Shown: positions 35,369 to 43,137 of the stretch, in pieces | Layout of the letters: each line of letters starts with the position of its first letter | Numbering within the stretch: position 1 is the stretch's first letter | Assembly: GCF_016756595.1 (NCBI RefSeq) | Contig: NZ_AP023257.1 | Span: 4,914,001 to 4,978,000, forward strand | Source: Mesorhizobium sp. L-2-11 | GTDB lineage: Bacteria; Pseudomonadota; Alphaproteobacteria; Rhizobiales; Rhizobiaceae | Reading direction: 5' to 3' | DNA length: 64,000 bases | Made by a program: the position numbers and the translations under genes | Notes under the pieces: generated by a model | What the model was told of the DNA's origin: nothing | Seen by the model: the letters and a program-made list of their open reading frames with translations, nothing else | Database searches by the model: none

Positions 35369-35680
35369 ATGAGGTTTTTGCCCGTTCAGGAACCGACCAA
35401 CACATGGGCCGTGTTCGATACGACCGTGGATGTGCCGGCGTACTTCGCCGGTATTTGCCTTATCGGCTTGCCGCGGGAGCGGGCGGAGTGGCTCGCAGCA
35501 AGGGCCAATCAACATGCGTTGGCAAGAAGCAGCAGGATCGGCCGGCTATCGCCTCCGGAGACTGGGCACGCCGTGCTTCCCATACGAAAATGCCAGAAAT
35601 CGCTTACGTCAGCAGGAGAGGTTTCAACGACCGAGGAAGCGGCCGCTGCGTTGGCAGCGGAGAATCAGCAGCCACCGTAA
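35369..35680 (+). CDS. Hypothetical protein, doubtful
   Basis: 103 aa. The first 50 residues (MRFLPVQEPTNTWAVFDTTV, LIGLPRERAEWLAARANQH) look protein-like and AGGAAC lies 8 nt before the ATG. The second half is compositionally ordinary. A GGAAC at 35319 with GTT 16 nt later is a possible but short-spaced EcfG promoter. No family recognised. Confidence 0.4.
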   Translation: MRFLPVQEPTNTWAVFDTTVDVPAYFAGICLIGLPRERAEWLAARANQHALARSSRIGRLSPPETGHAVLPIRKCQKSLTSAGEVSTTEEAAAALAAENQQPP

Positions 35681-35698
35681 GTTCGACATACCCCTCCA

Positions 35699-35760
35699 CT
35701 TCGTCATCCCAGGGCAAGCGAGGAGCGAAGCGACGCGGCGCAGACCCTGGGATGACGAAG
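35699..35760. repeat. REP-like palindrome with 30-bp loop
   Basis: Perfect 16-bp arms, CTTCGTCATCCCAGGG at 35699-35714 and its complement at 35745-35760, around a GC-rich loop. A second member with a 4-nt loop is at 60241-60276. Both are followed by GCGTG. Confidence 0.75.
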
Positions 35761-35862
35761 GCGTGATGGCTTGTGGCTAATCCCCAGCATCAGAGATGGT
35801 GGCTGCAGGCCGGCCGGCAGCGCGACCGTCAGTCAAAGAACCAAATCCCCTGCGCAGAGGAA

Positions 35863-36222
35863 CTAGGACGTCGGGACCAATTCAGACAAGGCTCTGAGAA
35901 TGGCAGCCTGATCTGCCGGCTTGCGAACAAATCTGAAGTTGGCGAAGGCGGATAGAACATCGTGCGGCCCAAAGCCGGTCAGACATGCGAACGGAATGTC
36001 GCGGGTCTTTAATTCTTCTGCGATCGCCAGGCTCGTTTCGCCATGCAGTTGAACATCCAGCAGCGCCACGTCGACAGGATTTTCGCCGATAAGGCGAAGG
36101 GCCGCCGCCACCGACGGGGCCGGGCCGATCACCTGATGTCCCGCATCGCGCAGACAAGCAGCGATGTCCTCGGCGATGAGCCATTCATCCTCGACCACCA
36201 GAACGCGCAACCGGTCGGTCAC
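35863..36222 (-). CDS. Single-domain response regulator
   Basis: 119 aa, a receiver domain only: acidic pocket VVEDEW, phospho-acceptor Asp in ALLDVQLHG, Thr in CLTGFG and Lys in FVRKPAD. No output domain. Its GTG start overlaps the stop of the CheB-CheR-HWE kinase gene (GTGA), so it is coupled to that kinase and likely its phosphate partner or sink. Such regulators modulate the general stress response in several alphaproteobacteria; that role is inferred. Confidence 0.88.
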   Translation of the reverse strand: MTDRLRVLVVEDEWLIAEDIAACLRDAGHQVIGPAPSVAAALRLIGENPVDVALLDVQLHGETSLAIAEELKTRDIPFACLTGFGPHDVLSAFANFRFVRKPADQAAILRALSELVPTS

Positions 36223-39200
36223 GGCGCCTCCTTGCGCATCATCGGGAATGTGATCTGGACCTCAAGACCGTCACGATTGAAGGTGGTCTCGACGTTTCCG
36301 CCAAGCCGGTAGCCGATCTCACCCTGCAGCAGGGAAAGCCCGAAGCCGCTAACCTGCGGCTTTCTGACCGCCGGCCCGTGTCTCTCGCGCCAGGCAAGCG
36401 TGAAAACATCGCCCTCGCCGGACCATTTCACAACGACCCTGCCCTCGGGCTTCGACAGCGCGCCATATTTGGCGGCGTTGGTCGCCAGTTCATGAATGGC
36501 CATGCTGAGGGAAAGGCCCTGTTGCGGGCTAAGCTTCACTTCAGCACCGTCAAGTTCGAACCGGTCAATGCTGAAAGGTTCGAGCTCCTGATGCAGCAGT
36601 TCGTTGATCGAAGCTTCTTTCCAGCGTTCCTTCGACAGCAGACTGTAAGCCCGTGACATGGCGTGTAGGCGACCGATCAGCGCGTCGGCGAACTCTTCCT
36701 TCGAGTCCGAACTTTCGCGGGTGCGGTTGGCGATGCTGGCGACCACCGCCAGCATGTTCTTGACGCGGTGGTTCAGCTCCGAAATGAGCACCCGGTTTTG
36801 CTGTTCCGTCTCGGCCAAGGTGGTGACGTCGACCAGCGTGACCACGACGCCCTGGATCCGGTTGTCCTTGTCGCGATACGGGTTGATGCGAACCATGTAA
36901 AACCGGCCCCGGTCGTCGCGCGCCAGATGATGGTTCAGGGTCTCCCCGGTTTCGAAGACGGCATCGATGTGCTGTTTCAGCTCGGGATAGTCGATCTGGC
37001 TCGAAAGCTCGGTCAGCGGCCGGCCGACGTCGAACGGACGCAGGCTGAAGAAAGACGAGGCCGCCGGAGTAAAGGTCCGCACCACCAGATTGCGGTCGAG
37101 GAAAATGGTCGCGATCTGCGTGCTCTCGAACAGATTGCGCAAATCGCTGTTGGCGCGGTCGAGTTCTTCTATCTTGCTGGTCAGCTCCGAATTGATCGTG
37201 TTGAGCTCCTCGTTGAGCGACTGCATCTCCTCCTTCGAGGCCTCAAGCTCCTCATTGGTCGACTGCGCCTCCTCATTGACGGAGACGAGTTCCTCGTTCG
37301 AGGATTTCAGTTCTTCCAGCGCGGTTTCGTACTCTTCGATCGTTGACTGCAGTCGCTCGCGCGTTTCGCGCAGGTCCCGCTCGAGATCAGCAGCGCCTTC
37401 GCCATCCCGGTTTTCGCGCCGCATATCCGGCCGCGGCTGCACCGGCCCTGATGGTTCGAACAGGACAAGGTAAAGTTGTTCGCCCTTGCCGCGTTCCGCC
37501 AACGGCTCGACCATGAGTTTGATCGACTGGGCCTGTTCGTCGTCCTCGTCGACGACGACATTTTCCCGTACGATGGTGCGGCGCGTCGTGGCGGCTTCCC
37601 GCAACGCCGCGCGCAGGTCGAGCCTCAGCCCGGAGCGGGCCAAAGCCAGCACCTGCCGGCTCGGAATGCCTTGCGGCGCTTCGAAAAATCTGCCGGTCCG
37701 CGCCGAATAGTAGACGACGTCACCATCGCCATTCACCACAACATGCGGCGGCGCGAAACGCTCCAGCACCTGTGCCTCGACCGCCTGCCGAAGCGGATAG
37801 CTGGCGGTTGCCTTCTTCGGCCCCGTGCCTTCGGGCAGCAAGGCGCCCGAACGGCCGTCGCCGACCAGCATCGGCAGTCTAATGTGTGGCGAGGCATGTT
37901 CGCGCGCCTGAAAAATGCGCTGCTTCTTGTCGACGGTGGCGAACAGGTCGTCGTGCTGGCCGACGCTTTCGGACGTGCCGAGGAAAAGATAACCGCCCGG
38001 CTTCAACGCGTAGTGGAAGATCGGAACGACCCGGTTCTGGATGTTGGAGCCGAAATAGATCAGCAGGTTGCGGCATGAAACCATGTCCATGCGCGAAAAC
38101 GGCGGGTCGCGCACGATACTGTGTGGGGAAAATACGCACAGCTCCCGGACCTCGTTGGCAAGCACGTAACTCTCGCCGTCGCTGCTGAAAAAACGCTGCT
38201 TGCGTTCGGGCGAAACCCCCTGCAGCAATGCCGCCGGGTAACGCGCCGCGCGCGCCACCGTAAGCGCGGGCTCATCGATGTCAGTCGCAAATATCTGGAC
38301 GCGCGGCACAACCGAAAGCGTCTCCATGTGTTCGCGCAACAGCATGCCGATGGAGAACACCTCCTCGCCGGTGGCGCAGCCAGGTACCCAGATCCTGACG
38401 GCGTCGCTGGCGGTCTTGCCCTCGAACAGCTGCGGTATGACCTTGTCCTCGAGCACCTTGAACGCATCGGGGTCACGGAAAAAATCAGTGACGTTGATCA
38501 AGAGATCACGGAACAGGTCCATCACCTCGCGAGGGTCTTTCTTCAGCCACTCGACATAGGCTGCAATCGAATTAAGCTGCGCGATCTGCATGCGCCGCTT
38601 TATGCGCCGCAGGAATGTCTTGGTCTTGTAGCCGGAGAAATCGTGGCCGGATTGGCCCTGCAGAATGCCGTAGATCTCGTCGCGGAGCCGACCCAGTTCT
38701 GCCGCCTCGTGCTCGCCGTCTCCGGCAACTCCGTTCAGCATATCGAAGCTGCGGGCGAACCCCTCGAGCTTGGCACCGATTTCCTCCGCCGGCGCCGCAA
38801 TATCGATCAGCCCGCTGGAGATCGCACTTTTCGGCATGTCCGGATTGCGCGGACCGTAGCCGTCGGAAGCCTGGGCGACCGTCAGTCCGCCATGTTCCTT
38901 GATCGCCTTCGCGCCAAGCGTACCGTCGGAATCGCCGCCCGACAAAATGACGCCGACCGCATATTCGCCCTGATCCTCGGCCAACGCGCCAAAGAAAATA
39001 TCGATCGGCTTTCGCTCGCGGCTGAGCACGTTGGATGGCCGCAGGTGCAGCACTCCCCGCTCAATCGTGAGCACGACGTTTTGCGGCATCACATAGACAT
39101 GGTCGGACAGGACAGTGGTGCCGTCCTCGACGACGACCACCGGCATTTGCGTGTAACGTCCGACGACCTCGTGAAGCAGGCTTTCGCGCCCGGGGCTGAG

Positions 39201-39317
39201 ATGGGTGACGATGACGAACGCCATGCCGGGCCGGCCGGTGATGCCCTTGAACAGGCCCTCCATTGCGGGAATGCCGCCGGCTGACGCGCCGACGCCCACA
39301 ATGGGAAATCTCTTCAT
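36219..39317 (-). CDS. CheB-CheR-PAS-HWE hybrid histidine kinase
   Basis: 1032 aa. Residues 1-190 are a CheB methylesterase-like domain with the Ser (GVGASAGG), His (THLSPG) and Asp (SGGDSDGT) triad. About 210-480 is a CheR methyltransferase domain (VPGCATGEEVFSIG, SCRNLLIYF). A coiled coil rich in SNEEL/TNEEL links to a PAS domain at about 715-830, then an HWE kinase: phospho-His in SELNHRVKNML, Asn box HELATNAAKYG and WRE (LAWRERHGP). I chose ATG 39317 because translation from upstream in-frame codons is antisense to the regulator gene and lacks homology. HWE kinases feed PhyR-type systems. Confidence 0.9.
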   Translation of the reverse strand: MKRFPIVGVGASAGGIPAMEGLFKGITGRPGMAFVIVTHLSPGRESLLHEVVGRYTQMPVVVVEDGTTVLSDHVYVMPQNVVLTIERGVLHLRPSNVLSRERKPIDIFFGALAEDQGEYAVGVILSGGDSDGTLGAKAIKEHGGLTVAQASDGYGPRNPDMPKSAISSGLIDIAAPAEEIGAKLEGFARSFDMLNGVAGDGEHEAAELGRLRDEIYGILQGQSGHDFSGYKTKTFLRRIKRRMQIAQLNSIAAYVEWLKKDPREVMDLFRDLLINVTDFFRDPDAFKVLEDKVIPQLFEGKTASDAVRIWVPGCATGEEVFSIGMLLREHMETLSVVPRVQIFATDIDEPALTVARAARYPAALLQGVSPERKQRFFSSDGESYVLANEVRELCVFSPHSIVRDPPFSRMDMVSCRNLLIYFGSNIQNRVVPIFHYALKPGGYLFLGTSESVGQHDDLFATVDKKQRIFQAREHASPHIRLPMLVGDGRSGALLPEGTGPKKATASYPLRQAVEAQVLERFAPPHVVVNGDGDVVYYSARTGRFFEAPQGIPSRQVLALARSGLRLDLRAALREAATTRRTIVRENVVVDEDDEQAQSIKLMVEPLAERGKGEQLYLVLFEPSGPVQPRPDMRRENRDGEGAADLERDLRETRERLQSTIEEYETALEELKSSNEELVSVNEEAQSTNEELEASKEEMQSLNEELNTINSELTSKIEELDRANSDLRNLFESTQIATIFLDRNLVVRTFTPAASSFFSLRPFDVGRPLTELSSQIDYPELKQHIDAVFETGETLNHHLARDDRGRFYMVRINPYRDKDNRIQGVVVTLVDVTTLAETEQQNRVLISELNHRVKNMLAVVASIANRTRESSDSKEEFADALIGRLHAMSRAYSLLSKERWKEASINELLHQELEPFSIDRFELDGAEVKLSPQQGLSLSMAIHELATNAAKYGALSKPEGRVVVKWSGEGDVFTLAWRERHGPAVRKPQVSGFGLSLLQGEIGYRLGGNVETTFNRDGLEVQITFPMMRKEAP

Positions 39318-39431
39318 CTGGGATGTCACCGCAAGCCCTCGGTTAACAGCCTGGACGACAAGTCCGCCAAATCGACCCAAAGCCCACGACTGGGCTGCAC
39401 TCAACGCCAGCATACAACGGGCACGAGGGCC

Positions 39432-39456
39432 GGAACAAGTCCGCGCAGACGGCGTT
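39432..39456 (+). promoter_or_regulatory. EcfG-type promoter, NepR-like operon
   Basis: GGAAC at 39432-39436, 17-nt spacer, CGTT ending at 39456. This is a full match to the alphaproteobacterial general-stress consensus. It ends 26 nt before the ATG at 39483. Confidence 0.75.
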
Positions 39457-39482
39457 AAAGTCTGAATTGCTGTGGAATTCCA

Positions 39483-39677
39483 ATGCCAAAACGCACGCCT
39501 GACCTGAAGCCGAAAAAACGAGCGTCGTTGCGCTTCGAGGATTTGCTGAGTTTGCCGGGAAACGAATCCATTCCACCCCGCATGCTGGTTTTGGCGAAAC
39601 GATTGCAGGCCGCCTTGCAGGAACATTCTGAACAAGCTCGAGCGGACAAGAAATCCCGCTCGAAGAAAGGACGATGA
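39483..39677 (+). CDS. NepR-like anti-sigma factor, divergent
   Basis: 64 aa. The second half (IPPRMLVLAKRLQAALQEHS) aligns with the NepR at 60051 (VPDRLTDLAVQLQNALVEKR): P.R...LA..LQ.AL.E, followed by a Lys/Arg-rich tail in both. NepR proteins bind EcfG sigma factors and are pulled away by phosphorylated PhyR. It lies 1 nt ahead of the receiver-sigma2 gene, just where a NepR would be expected next to its partner. A perfect EcfG-type promoter precedes it. The similarity is short, so I treat the call as probable. Confidence 0.6.
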   Translation: MPKRTPDLKPKKRASLRFEDLLSLPGNESIPPRMLVLAKRLQAALQEHSEQARADKKSRSKKGR

Positions 39678-39678
39678 G

Positions 39679-40275
39679 GTGCGCGATCTACGAGGAGTGC
39701 GCATCCTGATCGTCGAAGACGATTGGGTATTGGCCGGCGATCTTGCAAAGTATTTCGGCAATATGGGCGCGGTCGTCCTCGGCCCTGCGGCGACGGTCGA
39801 ACACGCATCCATGCATACCGAGTTGGCCGAGGCGGCGATCCTCGACGTCAATCTCAACGGCCGGCGAGTGTTTCCGATCGCAGACGAACTGATGCGCCGT
39901 GGCGTTCCCTTCGTCTTTTTCAGCGCTGACGAGGACATCATCATTCCCGAACGTCTCCGCCACGCCAGCAATCTTCGAAAGTCGTCGGATAGCTACGCCA
40001 TCTTCGACGCCTTGTTTCCTCCGGAACGATCGGCCTTGGCGGGTCGCCCTGCCGTGAACTTGTCGGACAATGTGTTTTCACTTCTGCCTAAGCTCAGGCT
40101 CGCGGCGCGTCTGCTTCTGGGCGACGTCGGTGCTTCCGATCGGTTGGTCGAGCGAACGCTGGAGCGCGCCATCGGCGAGATCGACAGGAGGCGGGCCGGC
40201 GTGTCGACCGAAGACTGGCTGAACGGCATCATGCGAAACATTGCCAGATCGGGCGGAACGAGCCTGTTGCACTGA
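39679..40275 (+). CDS. Response regulator with C-terminal sigma2-like domain (inverted PhyR-like)
   Basis: 198 aa. Residues 1-118 are a complete receiver: VEDDW, phospho-Asp in ILDVNLNG, FFSADED and Lys in NLRKSS. Residues 130-195 resemble sigma region 2 of the EcfG at 60292: LLPKLRLAARLLLGDVGASD and LVERTLERAIGEIDRR against LIPALRAFARTFCRVPDDAD and LVQETLTKGLANIDKF, and both end in IMRN. PhyR has the sigma-like part first and the receiver last; here the order is reversed and no sigma4-like part follows. GTG start with AAAGGA 7 nt upstream. Probably a NepR-sequestering decoy. Confidence 0.75.
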   Translation: MRDLRGVRILIVEDDWVLAGDLAKYFGNMGAVVLGPAATVEHASMHTELAEAAILDVNLNGRRVFPIADELMRRGVPFVFFSADEDIIIPERLRHASNLRKSSDSYAIFDALFPPERSALAGRPAVNLSDNVFSLLPKLRLAARLLLGDVGASDRLVERTLERAIGEIDRRRAGVSTEDWLNGIMRNIARSGGTSLLH

Positions 40276-40391
40276 GGCTGGTTTTTCCAACAGTCGTAAG
40301 ATACGCAAAAACAGCAATCTAGAGCGACTTTTTCCGTCAGAAAGTGAGGCGCGCCTAAGGGCTACCGACACCGCTGGCAAAAGCAGCCTCC

Positions 40392-40664
40392 TCAGCTTTT
40401 CTGGTTGCGGTCGACGAATTTGTTGAATCGGCTGGCTTTGCCGCCGCCGGTTTCGTCCTGGTAGAGGAAGGCCAGGTTGTTTTCGTCGAAAATCCGGAAG
40501 AACTCATCCCATTCGATGGCTTCGAACTCCTCCTCGGGCTCGCCAAAATCGATGCGCAGGATGCCGCCCTCACCCTTGGTTCGTACAACCGCAGGTCGGC
40601 CACCACGATCTTCGGCCCATTGACGGATGTCGTCATGATTGGTGGTTGTTTTCGATTCAGACAT
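40392..40664 (-). CDS. Small conserved stress-type protein
   Basis: 90 aa, acidic, no signal peptide. The sequence (HDDIRQWAEDRGGRPAVV, GILRIDFGEPEEEFEAIEWD, NLAFLYQDETGGGKASRF) belongs to a small rhizobial family often mislabelled as 1,4-alpha-glucan branching enzyme; it has no enzyme motif. The ATG at 40664 has AAAGGGAG upstream. A GGAAC-N17-GTT element 140 nt upstream suggests control by the general stress response. Confidence 0.75.
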   Translation of the reverse strand: MSESKTTTNHDDIRQWAEDRGGRPAVVRTKGEGGILRIDFGEPEEEFEAIEWDEFFRIFDENNLAFLYQDETGGGKASRFNKFVDRNQKS

Positions 40665-40804
40665 TGAAATCTCCCTTTGATCCAGGCTGTGCAGGCGTGT
40701 GAGGCTCATGATCGGGTCTGGATTGCTACGCGATACCGCTTCGATCATCAGCTGCCAGCCACTGCTTCCGCCCACGGGCCGCCCACGGACCGGATGAGCG
40801 CCCT

Positions 40805-40829
40805 AACCCCAAAGAAGCTGCAATGTTCC
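40805..40829 (-). promoter_or_regulatory. EcfG-type promoter, leftward
   Basis: On the minus strand GGAAC (40829-40825), 17-nt spacer, GTT (40807-40805), directed to the 90-aa gene ending at 40392. Divergent from the next element. Confidence 0.6.
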
Positions 40830-40907
40830 AGCGCATCGCCCAAGGCTTGTTCGGCATGCGTTCACCTGAGGTTGCAGCCGCGCCAAACCATCTTTGTTGA
40901 AGCAGAG

Positions 40908-40932
40908 GGAACAAACCTTTTGCCAAACAGTT
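40908..40932 (+). promoter_or_regulatory. EcfG-type promoter of the glycan cluster
   Basis: GGAAC at 40908-40912, 17-nt spacer, GTT at 40930-40932, 34 nt before the GTG start of the first cluster gene. With the leftward element it makes a back-to-back pair in the 302-bp gap 40665-40966. Confidence 0.65.
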
Positions 40933-40966
40933 CGGGGCGCCAAGGCCAACTGCGTAAGGAGTTGTC

Positions 40967-42073
40967 GTGAAACGCATACTGGTTACAGGAGGGTGCGGTT
41001 TCATCGGCCGCCACGTCGTCCAGGAACTCGTTGAACATGGTTATGCCGTCTGCATTCTCGATGCACTGCTGGAACAGGTGCACGGCAGCGAGGCGATCAG
41101 CCTGCCGGCGGGAGCCGACCTGATCAAAGGCGACGTTCGCGATCGCGACGCCGTCGCTCAGGCGCTCCAGGGCGTCGACGCCACCATCCATCTGGCCGCC
41201 GAGGTCGGCGTCGGCCAGTCGATGTACGAGATCGCCCGCTATGTCGGCGCGAACGACCTCGGCACCGCCACCCTGCTCGAGGCACTGATCAAACATCCGG
41301 TCGAGCGGATCGTCGTCGCTTCGTCGATGAGTGTCTACGGCGAGGGTCTCTATGCCACGCCAGGCGGCCGGCGCGTCGACAATGCACGGCGGCAGGCCAG
41401 CGACGTCAAGAGCGGCCAATGGAATCCGCTGTCGGCGGCGGATGAAAGCCTGTCGCCGCTGCCGACTGACGAGGAAAAGCCGGTCGACCTCGCCTCGATC
41501 TATGCGCTGACGAAATATGCCCAGGAGCGCGCCGTGCTGATCTTTGGCGATGCCTATGGCGTCGATGCGGTGGCGCTGCGCCTGTTCAACGTCTTCGGCG
41601 CCGGACAGGCGCTGTCAAACCCTTACACCGGCGTTTTGGCGAATTTCGCTTCCCGCCTCGCCAACGGACAGCGGCCGATGATTTTCGAAGATGGCGAGCA
41701 GAAACGCGACTTCGTGCATGTGCGCGACGTCGCCCGCGCCTTCCGCCTGGCGCTGGAACAACGCCAGGCGCGCGGCCACGTCATCAACATCGGCAGCGGA
41801 CGGGCCTATGCGATCAGCGAGGTCGCCCGGATGCTCGCCGACGCCATGGGTGTGCCCGAACAGCTGCCTGATATCCTCGGCAAGGCGCGCGCCGGCGATA
41901 TCCGCAATTGCTTCGCCGATATCTCGAAGGCGCGCGAACTGCTCGGTTTCGAGCCGCAGCACCGGCTGGAGGATTCGCTCGACGAGTTCGTCGCATGGGT
42001 TCGCAACACGGTCGCCATCGACCGCGGCGCCGACATGAAACGGGAACTCGAAGAGCGAGGGCTGGTATCATGA
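40967..42073 (+). CDS. NAD-dependent sugar-nucleotide epimerase/dehydratase
   Basis: 368 aa extended SDR: Rossmann motif GGCGFIG at 8-14, SSMSVYGEG, catalytic YALTK, and a substrate domain with LRLFNVFGAGQALSNPYTGV. The pattern is nearest to dTDP-rhamnose 4-epimerase or UDP-glucose 4-epimerase; I cannot name the substrate. It is the first gene of the cluster, with GTG start and AAGGA 7 nt upstream. Its stop overlaps the next ATG (ATGA). Confidence 0.85.
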   Translation: MKRILVTGGCGFIGRHVVQELVEHGYAVCILDALLEQVHGSEAISLPAGADLIKGDVRDRDAVAQALQGVDATIHLAAEVGVGQSMYEIARYVGANDLGTATLLEALIKHPVERIVVASSMSVYGEGLYATPGGRRVDNARRQASDVKSGQWNPLSAADESLSPLPTDEEKPVDLASIYALTKYAQERAVLIFGDAYGVDAVALRLFNVFGAGQALSNPYTGVLANFASRLANGQRPMIFEDGEQKRDFVHVRDVARAFRLALEQRQARGHVINIGSGRAYAISEVARMLADAMGVPEQLPDILGKARAGDIRNCFADISKARELLGFEPQHRLEDSLDEFVAWVRNTVAIDRGADMKRELEERGLVS

Positions 42074-43137
42074 GGCCGGACGGTTTTCGTGAAGCGCCGG
42101 TTGCCATCGTCGGCGGCAGCGGCTTCATCGGCTCGAACCTCGCCGACAGCCTGTTGTCAGATGGGGTTCCGGTGCTGGTCATCGACAATCTCAGCCGCCC
42201 GGGCGTCGATCAGAACCTGGCCTGGCTCACGCAGAAGCACGGCAATCGACTTGCCGTTGAAACCGTTGACGTCCGGGACGAAGACGTGCTGGCGCCGCTT
42301 TTGGCGCATTCCAGGGCGATATTCCATCTTGCCGCACAGACCGCCGTCACCACGAGCCTCGTCCGGCCAAGCGAAGATTTCGACATCAATCTTCGCGGAA
42401 CCTTCAACGTCCTGGAAGCGGCTCGCCGCAGCGGCCGACGCATTCCCGTGATCTTCGCCAGCACCAACAAGGTCTATGGCGGCCTGCCCGACGTCACAGT
42501 GCGCGAAGAGGAGGATCGGTGCGTGCCCTGCGATGCCGGCATCGGCGCCAACGGCATAGACGAGACCTGCGGCCTGGATTTCTGCACGCCCTATGGCTGC
42601 TCCAAAGGCGCGGCCGACCAATATGTGCTGGATTATGCCAAGTCGTACGATCTGCCGACCGCGGTCCTGCGCATGAGCTGCATCTACGGGCCGCGCCAGT
42701 TCGGCACGGAGGACCAGGGCTGGGTCGCCCATTTTCTGCTAAGCGCGCTTTCCGGCCGGCCGATCACGATCTACGGCAATGGCAAGCAGGTGCGCGATAT
42801 CCTTCATGTCTCCGACGCCGTTGCGGCCTATCGCGGGGTACTTGCCAGGATCGACGACATCGGCGGCCAGGCATTCAATCTCGGTGGCGGACCGGGCAAC
42901 GCCGTCAGCCTGCGCATGCTGCTCAAGGAGATCGGCGAGCTGACCGGGCGGAACCTCTCGATCCGCTACGACCGGGAACGCACCGGCGACCAGCCTTTCT
43001 TTGTCGCCGACACGCGCAAAATAGAAGCGACGCTCGGCTGGAAAGCGCATGTCTCCTGGCGCGACGGGGTCCGCGATCTCGCCGATTGGCTCCAGCGTCA
43101 TCGCCTCGAGCCTGAACCAGCGAGGTACGTGGCATGA
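42070..43137 (+). CDS. CDP-paratose 2-epimerase-like SDR
   Basis: 355 aa extended SDR: GGSGFIGSNL, STNKVYGGLPD, YGCSKGAADQYVLDYA and GPRQFGTEDQGWVAHF, the last two typical of TyvE/RfbE 2-epimerases. Such enzymes invert C2 of a nucleotide-bound hexose through a 4-keto or 2-keto intermediate. No CDP-hexose 3-deoxygenation genes are nearby, so the real substrate may not be CDP-paratose. ATGA overlaps at both ends. Confidence 0.82.
   Translation: MRPDGFREAPVAIVGGSGFIGSNLADSLLSDGVPVLVIDNLSRPGVDQNLAWLTQKHGNRLAVETVDVRDEDVLAPLLAHSRAIFHLAAQTAVTTSLVRPSEDFDINLRGTFNVLEAARRSGRRIPVIFASTNKVYGGLPDVTVREEEDRCVPCDAGIGANGIDETCGLDFCTPYGCSKGAADQYVLDYAKSYDLPTAVLRMSCIYGPRQFGTEDQGWVAHFLLSALSGRPITIYGNGKQVRDILHVSDAVAAYRGVLARIDDIGGQAFNLGGGPGNAVSLRMLLKEIGELTGRNLSIRYDRERTGDQPFFVADTRKIEATLGWKAHVSWRDGVRDLADWLQRHRLEPEPARYVA

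Noticed and set aside
39318..39971. 218-residue N-terminal extension of the CheB-CheR-HWE kinase
   Set aside because: It is antisense to the NepR-like and receiver-sigma2 genes, crosses a perfect EcfG-type promoter and is unlike any CheB start; MKRFPIVGVGASAGG at 39317 is.
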